64,000 nucleotides of DNA. It comes from Limnephilus marmoratus (lineage: Eukaryota > Arthropoda > Insecta > Trichoptera > Limnephilidae). A model generated the notes under the pieces. The model was not told where the DNA came from. It saw nothing but the letters and a program-made list of their open reading frames with translations, and searched no databases. This document shows positions 35,201-47,200 of the stretch, in pieces (the stretch's first letter is position 1; each line of letters begins with the position of its first letter). The stretch lies in contig OU862907.1 of the NCBI GenBank assembly GCA_917880885.1, positions 70,737,072 through 70,801,071 of the forward strand, written 5' to 3'. A program made the translations under genes and the position numbers.

Positions 35201-38200
35201 CTTCTTCCCTGTCGTGTGGGTGTCTCTGGTCCTGTTGCTGCTGAGGCTCGCGGGGGCTCTGCTCCCCCGTGTTATTGCGCCGGGGGCTGCGAGGCGAGGG
35301 CCTCCTGCGGCAGCGCAGCCTGGAAAGGATAAAACATCGTTAACCACTCGGGTAACAGCTACCCAAATTTGGTCAGCACCTCATGCCCCTGAGCGATACG
35401 ATTATAAAATTTAGGCAGTACCGTACATGCCCCTGAGCGATAGCTTCCCAAATTTGGGCAGCACCGTTCATGCCCTTTAGCGATAGGTTTCCAAATTTGG
35501 GCAGCACCGCTCACACCTTTGAGCGATAGCCTCCTAAATTTGGGCAGCACTGCTCATGGCCCTGAGCAATAGCTTCCCAAGTTTGGGCAGCACCGCTCAT
35601 GCCCTTGAGCGATAGTTTTCCAAATTTGGGCAGCACCACTCAAGCCCCTGAGCGATAGCTTCCCGAATTTGGGCAGCACCGCTCATGCCCTTGAGTGATA
35701 GTTTCCTAAATTTAGGCAGCACTGCTCATGCACCTGAGTGATAACTTCCCAAATTTGGGCAGCACCTTGGAAGTGAAAATCAACACACTGCCCGACATCC
35801 AATTGAGCTGATACTCGGCAGATAGACTCATTGTCGATGACAATGCATCCTTTCAACTTTATTGATACTGGGATGGTTTGATGGTGAAGGGGGAATGCGG
35901 AAGGGAAACGGGGACGAATGGGATAGGACACCAGGGAGACCAGCTAATTCTTTAGGAACCGGTTATTTTCTCGTTGAAAGTTGGTGTTTTACCTCAGAAT
36001 TTATCTAGCCGTCACCCCGGAGACGAAGTTCTGGGAAGGAAAAAGATATGAAGGGTGGGTAGGAATCTGGGAGTCAGTGTGTCCAGGAGTGACGGACGTA
36101 TGAATCCATCCCTCCAACTGCAGTGCAAGGCGATAGGTAGGTTTAGAGAATCCGGCTGAGAGATCGAAAGGCCTCCCTCAACTAGTTTCTTTAATTATTA
36201 TTTTTAATTGATAAACTAACGTTTAAGGCAAGATTTTTATACGTAGCACAAAGGGTAACAATTATTTTAAGCAATAATTATCAGCCTGAAACACTCATCT
36301 ACATTGAAAAAATCTTCCGAGAAAAGATACTTATCAGGACGCGGGTGCGAGTCCCGTCGGTGGCAAAATAAAAATTAATATTTGACAAGTTAACCGGTCA
36401 GCAAAGTAAGCAGATATACGCGTTAAAATGACAATAGCAGTCAAGTACATAAGCGTGTTTATATGTCAACGTGTGTGTCTCCACAGAAATCGTTCTAATT
36501 CCGTTATTGTTTTAGTGACATCCCTAAAACAAAAAGGAAAAGGTCGATAGTGAATCATGCTGTACATCTCTATTCAAGTTGTCCATAGAAATACGTAAAA
36601 AGACCTAATCTGTCAGTCACACGGTTGGCGTGTATTTTACCCGCCAAATCGCCTACGGGCCGCTGGATATTGTTAATTTTTATCAAATATTTTGTATGAA
36701 ATGATAAAAAAGTAAGGTGACAAAAGTGTTTATTACACATTTATACAATGGAATGAGTATTGTTGTTTACATAATCTGTGATTTTAGTACCATTTTCACA
36801 TAAAAACATCACGTGAGTCATTTTTACATTTTTTTAATGTTTGCATTCTAAATTATAATATTTACAAATGTTAATATTTATTTGTAATATAACAATTTGA
36901 AAGCTTATTTTGTAACCTTTCTAAAACAGTTTTTACTATTCGGCTACGTTCAGAAATGTTTAATTTATAGAGCTTTAATTGTGAAGCGGTAATAACACAA
37001 AGTTTTTGTAAAACTGACATTTCGTTTGAGACATTTTAAGTGAATATTCGCGATATATTGGACGTATAAGGATGCGAATCGGACGCAAATAATATTTGAC
37101 AAGTTAAAAGTATTTCACCAAAAAAATGTAGACATAATTTGTCTCAACGCCACCTAGTTAAAGATTTAGCACTATCAATGCATCTCTCACAAAAATAAAG
37201 TTGGTTGTTTTTAGGTGGCAAAATGCAATAAGCAGTAATTGTCGAATGAAACGCTAGTATATATTGAATTATTTGGCGGGTATGGGATAAGCCGACATAG
37301 CTCAATGGTAGAGCATTTGACCAGATATCAGAAGGACGCGGGTTCGAGTCCCGTTGGCGGCATGTATCTTTTCGCGGAAGATTTTTTCAATGTAGTTTAA
37401 TACAAATTAATCAAATAAATTTTACTTGCACATGCCGAGATTTGAACCCGTGACCTCCAGATTGCTAGACGAGGACCTTACCCCTCGACCACGGACGCCG
37501 CTTGAGAATACTTTAGGAGTTTAGGAGGTTTCAAAATGACTTTGGATAAGATGTACCATAAAGACTAACCTCCGATCAATCTCGATGGTTTCCTCTTCAT
37601 CGAAGGATGTGGAGTCGGCTGGAGCCAGGTTCCGGTTGCTGGTGTCTGTATCGGGGTGCGGAGAGGGGGTGTACAACTGCTGGGACAGCTGTTGCGACTG
37701 CTGGGGTTGCTGGGCGGGGGGAAACTCGGGCACCGGCAGCGCTGCGGGGCTGGTGGGAGTTTCCGGAGCCTGGAAGATTAGGACAACATACTGCTTGTAT
37801 TGTCAGGAGAAATCACCGAGGAATCGGCTAAGGGGTGCGGCGAGGGTGTGTACAGCTGCTGGGACAGCTGTTGCGACTGTTGGGGATGCTGGGTGGGGGG
37901 AAACTCGGGCACCGGCAGCACTGCGAGGCTGGTGGGAGTCTCCGGAGCCTGTAAGATTAGGTCAACTTACTGCTTGTATTGTCGCTAGAAATCGAATTAA
38001 AAAAGGGAAAATATCACAGACAGAGAAAACAATAGACCTGCCCATACATACATAGACATAGAAAACAATTCTTCGTCTTCTCGTGCCCTGTCCGTTCAAT
38101 GGACGTTGGCTATCATATTGGCTATGCGGACTTTGTTTACTGCGGCCCGGAACAGCTCTACAGTAGACTGGCCAAACCACTATCTCAGGTTATTCAGTCA

Positions 38201-41200
38201 TGATGTTCTCCTTCTTCCAGGGCCCCGTCTTCCGTCAATCTTTCCCTGCATTATGAGATGCAAGATCTCGTACTTCTCTGGTTGTCTCATCACATGTCCT
38301 AGATATTGAAGTTTTCGGATTTTAATTGTTTTAATAACTTCTTTTTGTTTATTCATTTCTCGTAACTCTGTCCATCCAGCTACTTTTGAGTATTCTTCTG
38401 TAGATCTTATAAGGTTATCTCTCTCTCTCTCAGGTTATGTGGGTCCTAGCGATCCGTAATGTAGGAAGGTTCTGCTTTTTTTGTTCCAGAATAAAAAAAG
38501 AACAAGAATGTTTGGGAATAAACGAAAACAGGTTTCTACTTGTGAGGTTAGATTGGTTTCAGTAATAAAAGAGTTCATTTCCAAAACAACCAAAGCCCAG
38601 TATAATTTTATAAAGAACATAACAATGTTGCCCTTTTGAGGGGCCGGGTTTCACATCCCCAAAAACATAACAGATTCTGAAACATAACAGATTCATAACA
38701 GATTTGACAGGAATATAATTAAGCAGAAAGAAATATCGTACCTGCGGACCATGGATCTTTATCTAATTCTACACTGACACGAACTCTTAATTTACTTGAA
38801 TATAGCGCGTTGATGAACCGCGGGCCATATTCTCTCGCAATCTCCAGGATGGGAACCAGGAAAGACCCCCAGGAAGGCCAGAGAATGAGGACTCCCCGCT
38901 AGGGAGTAGTATCCAAGATCAGCACCAGTGCTCCGGTTGAGCCCACCGGATGAAACACGATTTCCGCCAGCACACCTCATCAGGAAATGAACGCCGAGTA
39001 ACCATCCGTCACAAATATGAGCAGCAATGACCGTACCAGGTCATAAGGACTCTCCCTCGCAAAGCTTTTCAATATGCCAGTCGCGATTATGTCGGTAATT
39101 AACAATACCGTTATTTCGCGGATAAATATCGGTCCCAATGGCGGCGACCAATCACATTAGAAACAGCGTTCCGATCACATCAGAAAGAAGCGTTCGCAAA
39201 ATGTACATCGCCCGGCTCGCGATTAAAATCGTTTAAAACAATTTGTAACGAAGAGATTATCCCATTTTTTAAATCCAAAACTATCACTAAAGTGACAAGT
39301 CGAATCAACACCGGCTTCCCGTACGGTGCCAATTCAAAAAGTAAAAACCAGAGAGAAAAAAAAGTGTTGCCAATCCATTCCGTGCTGTTCAAATTATCAG
39401 GTTAGTGGTCAGGTAAATAATTATATCACAAATTGATAATTATTTACGTGACAATTCCCCCCTTCTCACGAAAATGTTTGGCCCCAAACATGAAATCCAT
39501 GGTTCCGATGTAAAAAAAAAATAAACAAATAAAAAAAATTAAGGTACACTAACTAACTAACTAACTAGAAGATAGGTCCATCAGGTATCCAGAAATTTTA
39601 CAACAAGTAACCATTAGCAATCATAAACAATAAATCATATAAATCTAGATAGATTGAAAGAACAATGATAATAGGATGGTACGAGAATAAGGAGTCTACA
39701 ACACCTTCAGCAACGATGGAGCTGGGTGCTGGCATTACTGGCTGAAGTCCAGACCTGTTATTCTCATGACATCCTAACATCGGGAACATCTTAAAAATAA
39801 AGAACACAATCAATGAAAAGAAAAAAAAATTATGCACAAAGCATCACTTTTCCTTCAGCAGGAAATTTTGCCATTAAAAAGGAGGCTTCACTTTAGGGTG
39901 GTCAACCATCCCTCACTTCACTGAATTTAGGCTATTTATTAATAGCGAAAAGGTAACTATTCTATCTACCTAGGTCCAACAGGTCTAATAGGTTAACATA
40001 GAATTTTATTCAACAAAATACAGAACAGACATTAAACCTAGAATGAGGAATATCTTTCAGAGATATTTAACTATCAGTTTAAAAAACAGATTTATAACAA
40101 TGTAGAACCATAAGTATATGAGTAGTACTTGTGTATTAATGAATTAGTTAGACCAAGATTGCAAAACTTGTCTACTAAAAGTGGTTAGATTAGGGTTTAC
40201 ATTTTTTAGAAATACCTATCCGTACAGGTGGTTACAATAGGGTTTACATAATAAGAAATACCTATGTTTCAAAAATAAAAATAATTAGATCAGGTTTTAC
40301 AATACCAAAGATATACCTGTCTACAAGTGGTAACATTGAGTATCAGTAGGAACACCAAGACAAGCGAAACAGAATCTAGAATGTTTAGCTGAATGCATAG
40401 GGATTACAATTTAACAAAAAAAAACCTAGGAGTGAACCAGTATGATTAAATATATAAAGTACAAGCCATTTTAATAACTAAAACAGTGTAAATAGTTTGC
40501 ACAAGAAAAAAGACTGAGATCACACCGTAGACGGAGATCCTTCAAAATATTACTTCAAAAGTAAGCAAAAGGCAAAATTTCTTGAACAGACAATATGTAT
40601 TGGTGATCGAATATATTGTGATAATCGACACTATCTAAATTGGTGATCAATCAAAACATTTGAATGACACTAGGTACAAAATTGTGTAGAGAAACACTGG
40701 TGTTTCAGCAGTGAGACTAATATAAATATTTTACTTATGACTATAAGCTATACAAAAATACGCTCTCCTGTGCTAGAGGTAGAGTATTATATATTCCATG
40801 CTGGAATTACTTAATAGGAAAGTACGCCGAAGCAGTACTACCTTTGTTAGAAAGACATAATAATGTTGTTAATAAACTATGACTTAATATTATTCACTTT
40901 AAGGAAAGCTAAACCAAACTTAATTGTAACAAATACTAGCTAAATATAATCTATTTATTATATAATATAATCTATTTATGAAAATATACACATTTTGTAT
41001 ACCAGAAAGTTGCTCAAATCTCTGCTACACAAAGAACTACACTTAAGAATATATTTTGTTCTCTAGTTCCTTGGAGGATCTTTGGTTATAAGGCATGTCG
41101 GAGGGACGACAAAATGGAAAGAAAGCTCCACTGAACTAGAGAAAAAATGGATTTAGATTTAAAAGTAGGGAACATTACAAAATATCCGTTAACTGACGGA

Positions 41201-44200
41201 GTAGAGATGCGATACCAATGTGTGTGCGTGTGTGCATTGCAGTGATAATACTGACAGAAATAATATAGACAGGGTGTCTACTAAAAAAAAAGAGAAATAC
41301 TCATATCCAATCTAATTATATATATCACTTGAAAAAAAAAATAAGTCATGTGAAGGAGAGAGAAAAAAAAATAATGACTTAAGGTTTGGGCGCCACTGAT
41401 CATCAGATCAGAGGAAACGACATTCATTATAAACATCGCTTCCTAAAAAGAATATATTATGAGATAGTAAGAATTAGGAAATTTTGTGAATTTGTTTTTT
41501 TTTTTTTTTTCAAAAGCTGAGTTTACTGGATGTATGGGGCAAAACAAAAATGAACTGGTCTTTCCAATAGCTCGATAGGTATAGAAAAATTACAGGCGAG
41601 GTTGTGTATAATGAGACTTGATTCGAGAATTCAGTAGTAATGTGATATGCAACCACAACTCGTTTTAAAGAAAAGGAGTAATATGATTGGATGCGTGCTG
41701 TTGGGATTGTAAAAAAAAACACAAATCGACAATTCCCGAACGAACTCGCGACATTACACGGTGGAACACAAAAAAAATAGGATTAGGAAGGGTGGCGGGG
41801 CCGTGTACTCCCATAATCCAAAAAAAATGATGTCTTAACTTGGGTGTTATAAAATGAATCTTGCGGTACTTAAAGCACGGCAGGAAACACAAGAACCCAA
41901 GTTAAACAGCATCAATGTCCACACCAAAAAAAAAAATTTTTTCAAAAAAGAAAAAATTATGAATTCTCTAAGTCCACAAAACTGCAAAAATATAATGCCT
42001 GTAATTATATAAAATTTAACAAACCTATGAATATGTCACGATTGACAATAAAAGTGTTCAATTTATTCAAAACCATTTCCATAATTGTTGTTAAAATGCC
42101 CTCAAAATAGTAATAACGCCTCTTTGTTATTGTTGACAAAAGTTGTTGTCGCTGCAAAAAGACAAATAAAATAATATAATATGAATTAAATTCGTAAAAT
42201 TTTTATTGCACTAAGTACCGGACACCCTGTAAACAAATTATCTTTATAAATGGTACGATACCATAGCAATGCTCTTCCCTCCAAAAGGTCAGCAAACGAA
42301 GTGATAACAAGCGACAACTCAATATGACGACACCTAGATAACTCCTCCACACGTTGTATAAAGTCACGGATGTCTGAAGATCCGTTAAACTTAACACCCC
42401 AGCTATGTACGGAAGGATTTGTAGTTATATTCTGATAATAATTATTAGTTATGTTGGTATTTGTATTAGGACTTTCATCACTGCTTGTTTCTTGTTGAGA
42501 AGAAGTACCACTAGATTGTTTAAGGTTCCTGTTGTAAATTCGCGCTTGCTCTCTCATGGTGGACAAAGTGGGTTCTGGAGTAATATTAACGTCAGAAAGC
42601 ATCTGAATCATTTCCTCTTTTGAGGCCCCGTTGATGTTAGACAACGACATTTTGTCAAATGGAATTTATTTATGTAAAAAAAACGAAGAAAAAATTCCAA
42701 ATGATTCCATATAAAATAGTTAATATTTATGAAATAAACCGAATAACACTATATTAAGTCCGGAAAATTGTTTATAAAGTTATTACGATAACACTATCGA
42801 AGTATAATAATGACCGTTTGACATCCGACACATGTCAACAAAAATCGCTCTCAGCTGATCTGTAATAACAACTGACATAACCATAGACAAACTTGCCAGC
42901 CTACAAAAATGTCCCAAAAATATTATCCGAAAAAAAAGAACGAAGCTGTTCTAGTAGGTATATTTATGTTTACGTTACACAAAATTTGAGAGCGAACGAA
43001 GCTCAACCGGAAACCAATACAATTTAAAGCAAAGCAAAAAAATGACATAATAATATGCACAAAATTTCAAACTACCGCGAAATATTTCATATCTACATCT
43101 ACACACACACACTGGTACCATTATAACAGTATGAAGATATTAATGAATAATACATATCCAACCTTGAAAATTCGGAAAAAGAAGCAGAAACTTAAAACAT
43201 AACAGACCGTTAGAATATACGGGCACCAAAAGCAGAATATTCAACTTAAAACGTTGGGAGCGCCAAATATAAGGTTATCTCTCTCTCTCTCAGGTTATGT
43301 GGGTCCTAGCGATCCGTAATGTAGGAAGGTTCTGCTTTTTTTGTTCCAGAATAAAAAAAGAACAAGAATGTTTGGGAATAAACGAAAACAGGTTTCTACT
43401 TGTGAGGTTAGATTGGTTTCAGTAATAAAAGAGTTCATTTCCAAAACAACCAAAGCCCAGTATAATTTTATAAAGAACATAACAATGTTGCCCTTTTGAG
43501 GGGCCGGGTTTCACATCCCCAAAAACATAACAGATTCTGAAACATAACAGATTCATAACAGATTTGACAGGAATATAATTAAGCAGAAAGAAATATCGTA
43601 CCTGCGGACCATGGATCTTTATCTAATTCTACACTGACACGAACTCTTAATTTACTTGAATATAGCGCGTTGATGAACCGCGGGCCATATTCTCTCGCAA
43701 TCTCCAGGATGGGAACCAGGAAAGACCCCCAGGAAGGCCAGAGAATGAGGACTCCCCGCTAGGGAGTAGTATCCAAGATCAGCACCAGTGCTCCGGTTGA
43801 GCCCACCGGATGAAACACGATTTCCGCCAGCACACCTCATCAGGAAATGAACGCCGAGTAACCATCCGTCACAAATATGAGCAGCAATGACCGTACCAGG
43901 TCATAAGGACTCTCCCTCGCAAAGCTTTTCAATATGCCAGTCGCGATTATGTCGGTAATTAACAATACCGTTATTTCGCGGATAAATATCGGTCCCAATG
44001 GCGGCGACCAATCACATTAGAAACAGCGTTCCGATCACATCAGAAAGAAGCGTTCGCAAAATGTACATCGCCCGGCTCGCGATTAAAATCGTTTAAAACA
44101 ATTTGTAACGAAGAGATTATCCCATTTTTTAAATCCAAAACTATCACTAAAGTGACAAGTCGAATCAACACCGGCTTCCCGTACGGTGCCAATTCAAAAA

Positions 44201-47200
44201 GTAAAAACCAGAGAGAAAAAAAAGTGTTGCCAATCCATTCCGTGCTGTTCAAATTATCAGGTTAGTGGTCAGGTAAATAATTATATCACAAATTGATAAT
44301 TATTTACGTGACAATCTACATCTCGAATGCCTCAAGTCGCCTTATCAGTTCCTCAGTCCATGCTTCCATTCCATAAAATAATACCGAAAACATGTAGCAT
44401 ATGACCATTCGCATTCGTAATCCAAGGTTGAGATCATGACTGCAGAACATCTTTTTCATGCGAATAAAGGTTGTCCGAGCTTGTTCAATGCGGCATTTGA
44501 TTTCAACCGAAGGAACCCATCTTTCATTTAAATTATAGTGACGTAGCTCCAAGTAGCGAAACTAGAGATGGTTGGTGCCTGAAACAGGTTGTCACTGCGG
44601 TTCCAGATACAGTACAAATACAGAAACATTCATTTTTATACATAAAGATTATCTCCCACTGCCATAGATTTTTTGCATAAGCGATTTATCGTCGATATCT
44701 CACAGACCGAGGGTATGTAGTTAATAATAGGTTATATTACCTGATCATTGTGCACGGAAGCCGTCTCATCGGCGTCCCCAAGAGACGTGGTCCTGTCACT
44801 GGCGCCCGTCACAGAGTTGTCACGGCAAGATGTCTCCACTTCTGTAATGACGCCAAACACATTCATTCTCAGATTGCGTCTGTTATCTTAACATGAGTAT
44901 GCTATTTGTCAAAAGAATGGATAAAAGTGGCCCTGAATGGGTCCCTTGAGGAACACCGCTAGAAGCTATGGAATAGTAACAATGATTAAATTTTTCAAGT
45001 ATCGAAATAACAGATTAAATACACGGTGAGAACAAAACTTAGGTGGCCGGATGATGGGGACTGTAGAACCAAAGGAAACTGGAAGAAAGTAGCTGGACAA
45101 AGGAAGGAGTAGATAAGATTCATCACTGGCCAAGACTCTCCAAGAGGTGTACGTAAGTATGCCATTTTTCAAAAGGAGAGATAAAAGTGGTCCTGAATGG
45201 GTTCCTTGAGGAACACCTCTAAATGAAATGCAATAATAAGAATGATTAAATTCTGGAATTATCAAAATAACAGATTAAATACACGGTGAGAACTAAACAT
45301 TTGTGGCCAGATGATGGGGACTGTAGAGGCAAAGGAAACTGGAGGAAAACAGCCGGAAACAGGCAGGAGGGGATAAGATTCATAAAAGTGGACAAGACTC
45401 TCCAAGAGGTGTACACAATACTACACAAGGATGCCATTTATCAAAAGGATGGATAAAATTAATGGGTTCCTTGAGGAACACCTCCAGATGAAATGCAATA
45501 TTAAGAATGATTAAATTCTTGAAGTATCAAAATAACAGATTAAACACACGGTGAGAACTAAACTTTTGTGGACAGATGATGGGGACTGTAGAGGCAAAGG
45601 AAACTGGAGAAAAGTAGCTGGACACAGGCAGGAGTGAATAAGACTCGTAGATTTGGCCAAGACTCTCCAAGAGGTGTACATAAGTATGCCATTTTTCAAA
45701 AGATGGATAAAAGTGGTCCTGAATGGGTTCCTTGGCGAACACTTCTAGATGAAATGCAATAAAGGTGGGAACTAAACTTAGGTGGCTGGATGATGGGGAC
45801 TGTGGAGATGAAACTGGAGGAAAACGGTTCGAGACGGACAGGAGTGGAGAAGTTTCATACAAGTGGCCAAGGCTCACATAACTACAGGAGATATACATAA
45901 GTTTGCCATTTATCAAAAGGATGGATAACAGTGGCCCTGAATGGGTTCCTTGAGGAACACACCTAGATGAAATGCAATAATAAGAATGATTAAATTCTTG
46001 AAGTATCGAAATAAAGGATTAAATACACGGTGAGAACCTGGATGGTGTAAACTGGAGAGACAAATGAAACTGGAGGGAAAACAGCTGGAGACGGGCAGGA
46101 GTGGAGAAGTTTCTTACAAGTGGCCAAGACTCTCCAAGGTGTATACAAATATGCTATTTATCAAAAGGATGGATAATAGTGACCCTGAATGGGTTCCTTG
46201 AGGAACACCACTAGAAGCTATGATATACCAGACACGAGGGATATGTTTCATGGAATCTTCATGACTCTGCAAGGGTTGTAGCCATCGATAGATAATAACA
46301 ATAGATAAGTCCTCTCTTACCTAATTTCAATCTAAAAATAGCACCAATTATGAGTAATTTCGTGAAATTAATTAATTTTAAGTACTAAAGAACAATAACG
46401 GTGTTTGTTTTTACGAAACAGGTGCTTTAATTTTTAGAGTGTTTTGTAAGTGTTCACTATAATCTGCCACTTTCACCAATTGGACACTTGCAAGGTTTTT
46501 GGGGTGGCAGGTTTGTGCAAGAGTACTGTACATGGAAACAGCAGCAATTCCATTGAAGCCAGAGTCAAGTTAGAGTTAAGTTGCAGATAGGACACAACTT
46601 CTGATTCTGACACCGTACCCTCGGTCTGGAATAAAATACCTGAAAAAACCCTTAACCCTTGACCTGCGCAGAAACAGGCGAACCCTATCTTAACAAGTGG
46701 ATTACGAGCATTAGAGCACAGGCATCCGGTAGGTATCCCATCCTTGTTTTACCAACTGGTGCATAGTCGGGAAAGACACAAAATGCGCGCCCAATATATG
46801 TATTGTTCCGTAAAGAGGCGTCTACTGATCTTCTTCTTCTTCGATGGCACTACAGCCCATATCGAGCTTTGGCCTCCTGCAACAGTCGCCTCCAACTCTT
46901 CCTGTCCTCAGCGGCTGACTTCCAATTTGGTACCTGGAGAAGCTGTGCTGCATCCCCTCTTACTTCGTCTTCCCACCTCAGTCTGGGTCTTCCCACTTTT
47001 CTCTTTCCACCTGGGTGTCCAGTCAAAATTCTTTTTGGGACGCGTGTATCCGGCATTCTCTGTACATGCCCAGCCCATCTCAGCCTGAGGAGTCTCATAT
47101 GTGTTGAGATGCTAGGTGCCTTATATATATCATAAAATTCTGTATTGTGCCGGATGCGCCACTGTTCACCCTCTTTCACGGGTCCACATATTCTTCTCAG

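Larger units (their letters stand above)
38408..44313 (-). mobile_element. Non-autonomous Gypsy-type LTR retrotransposon (5.9 kb)
   Basis: Two direct repeats of about 1,046 bp (38,408-39,453 and 43,268-44,313) read as identical when compared line by line. On the - strand the LTR starts TGTCACG. A primer-binding site 'TGGCGCTCCCAACG' follows the 5' LTR, and a polypurine tract 'GAGAAGGGGGG' precedes the 3' LTR. The 4-bp duplication 'atct' flanks it (38,404-38,407 and 44,314-44,317). Only a gag-like frame is present; I see no protease, RT or integrase, so it would need enzymes from another element. It interrupts an old LINE relic in an MCC-like intron. Confidence 0.9.

Noticed and set aside
35147..35319. 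Other open frame of exon e (Ser/Thr-rich)
   Set aside because: It would fit a shorter exon f but not the two leftover bases of exon d; the chosen frame joins both.
37291..37362. Functional tRNA gene
   Set aside because: The cloverleaf can be drawn but the anticodon loop lacks T33 and the sequence lies beside an inverted-repeat arm, so a SINE head or pseudogene is more likely.
37607..38055. Plus-strand frames over exon d and its copy (Cys/Trp/Gly-rich)
   Set aside because: They are the antisense of the MCC-like exons, which have proper splice sites and phase on the other strand.
38435..39392. Three short open frames that occur identically at 43,295-44,252
   Set aside because: Both sets lie in the LTRs; they are short and have no recognisable protein features.
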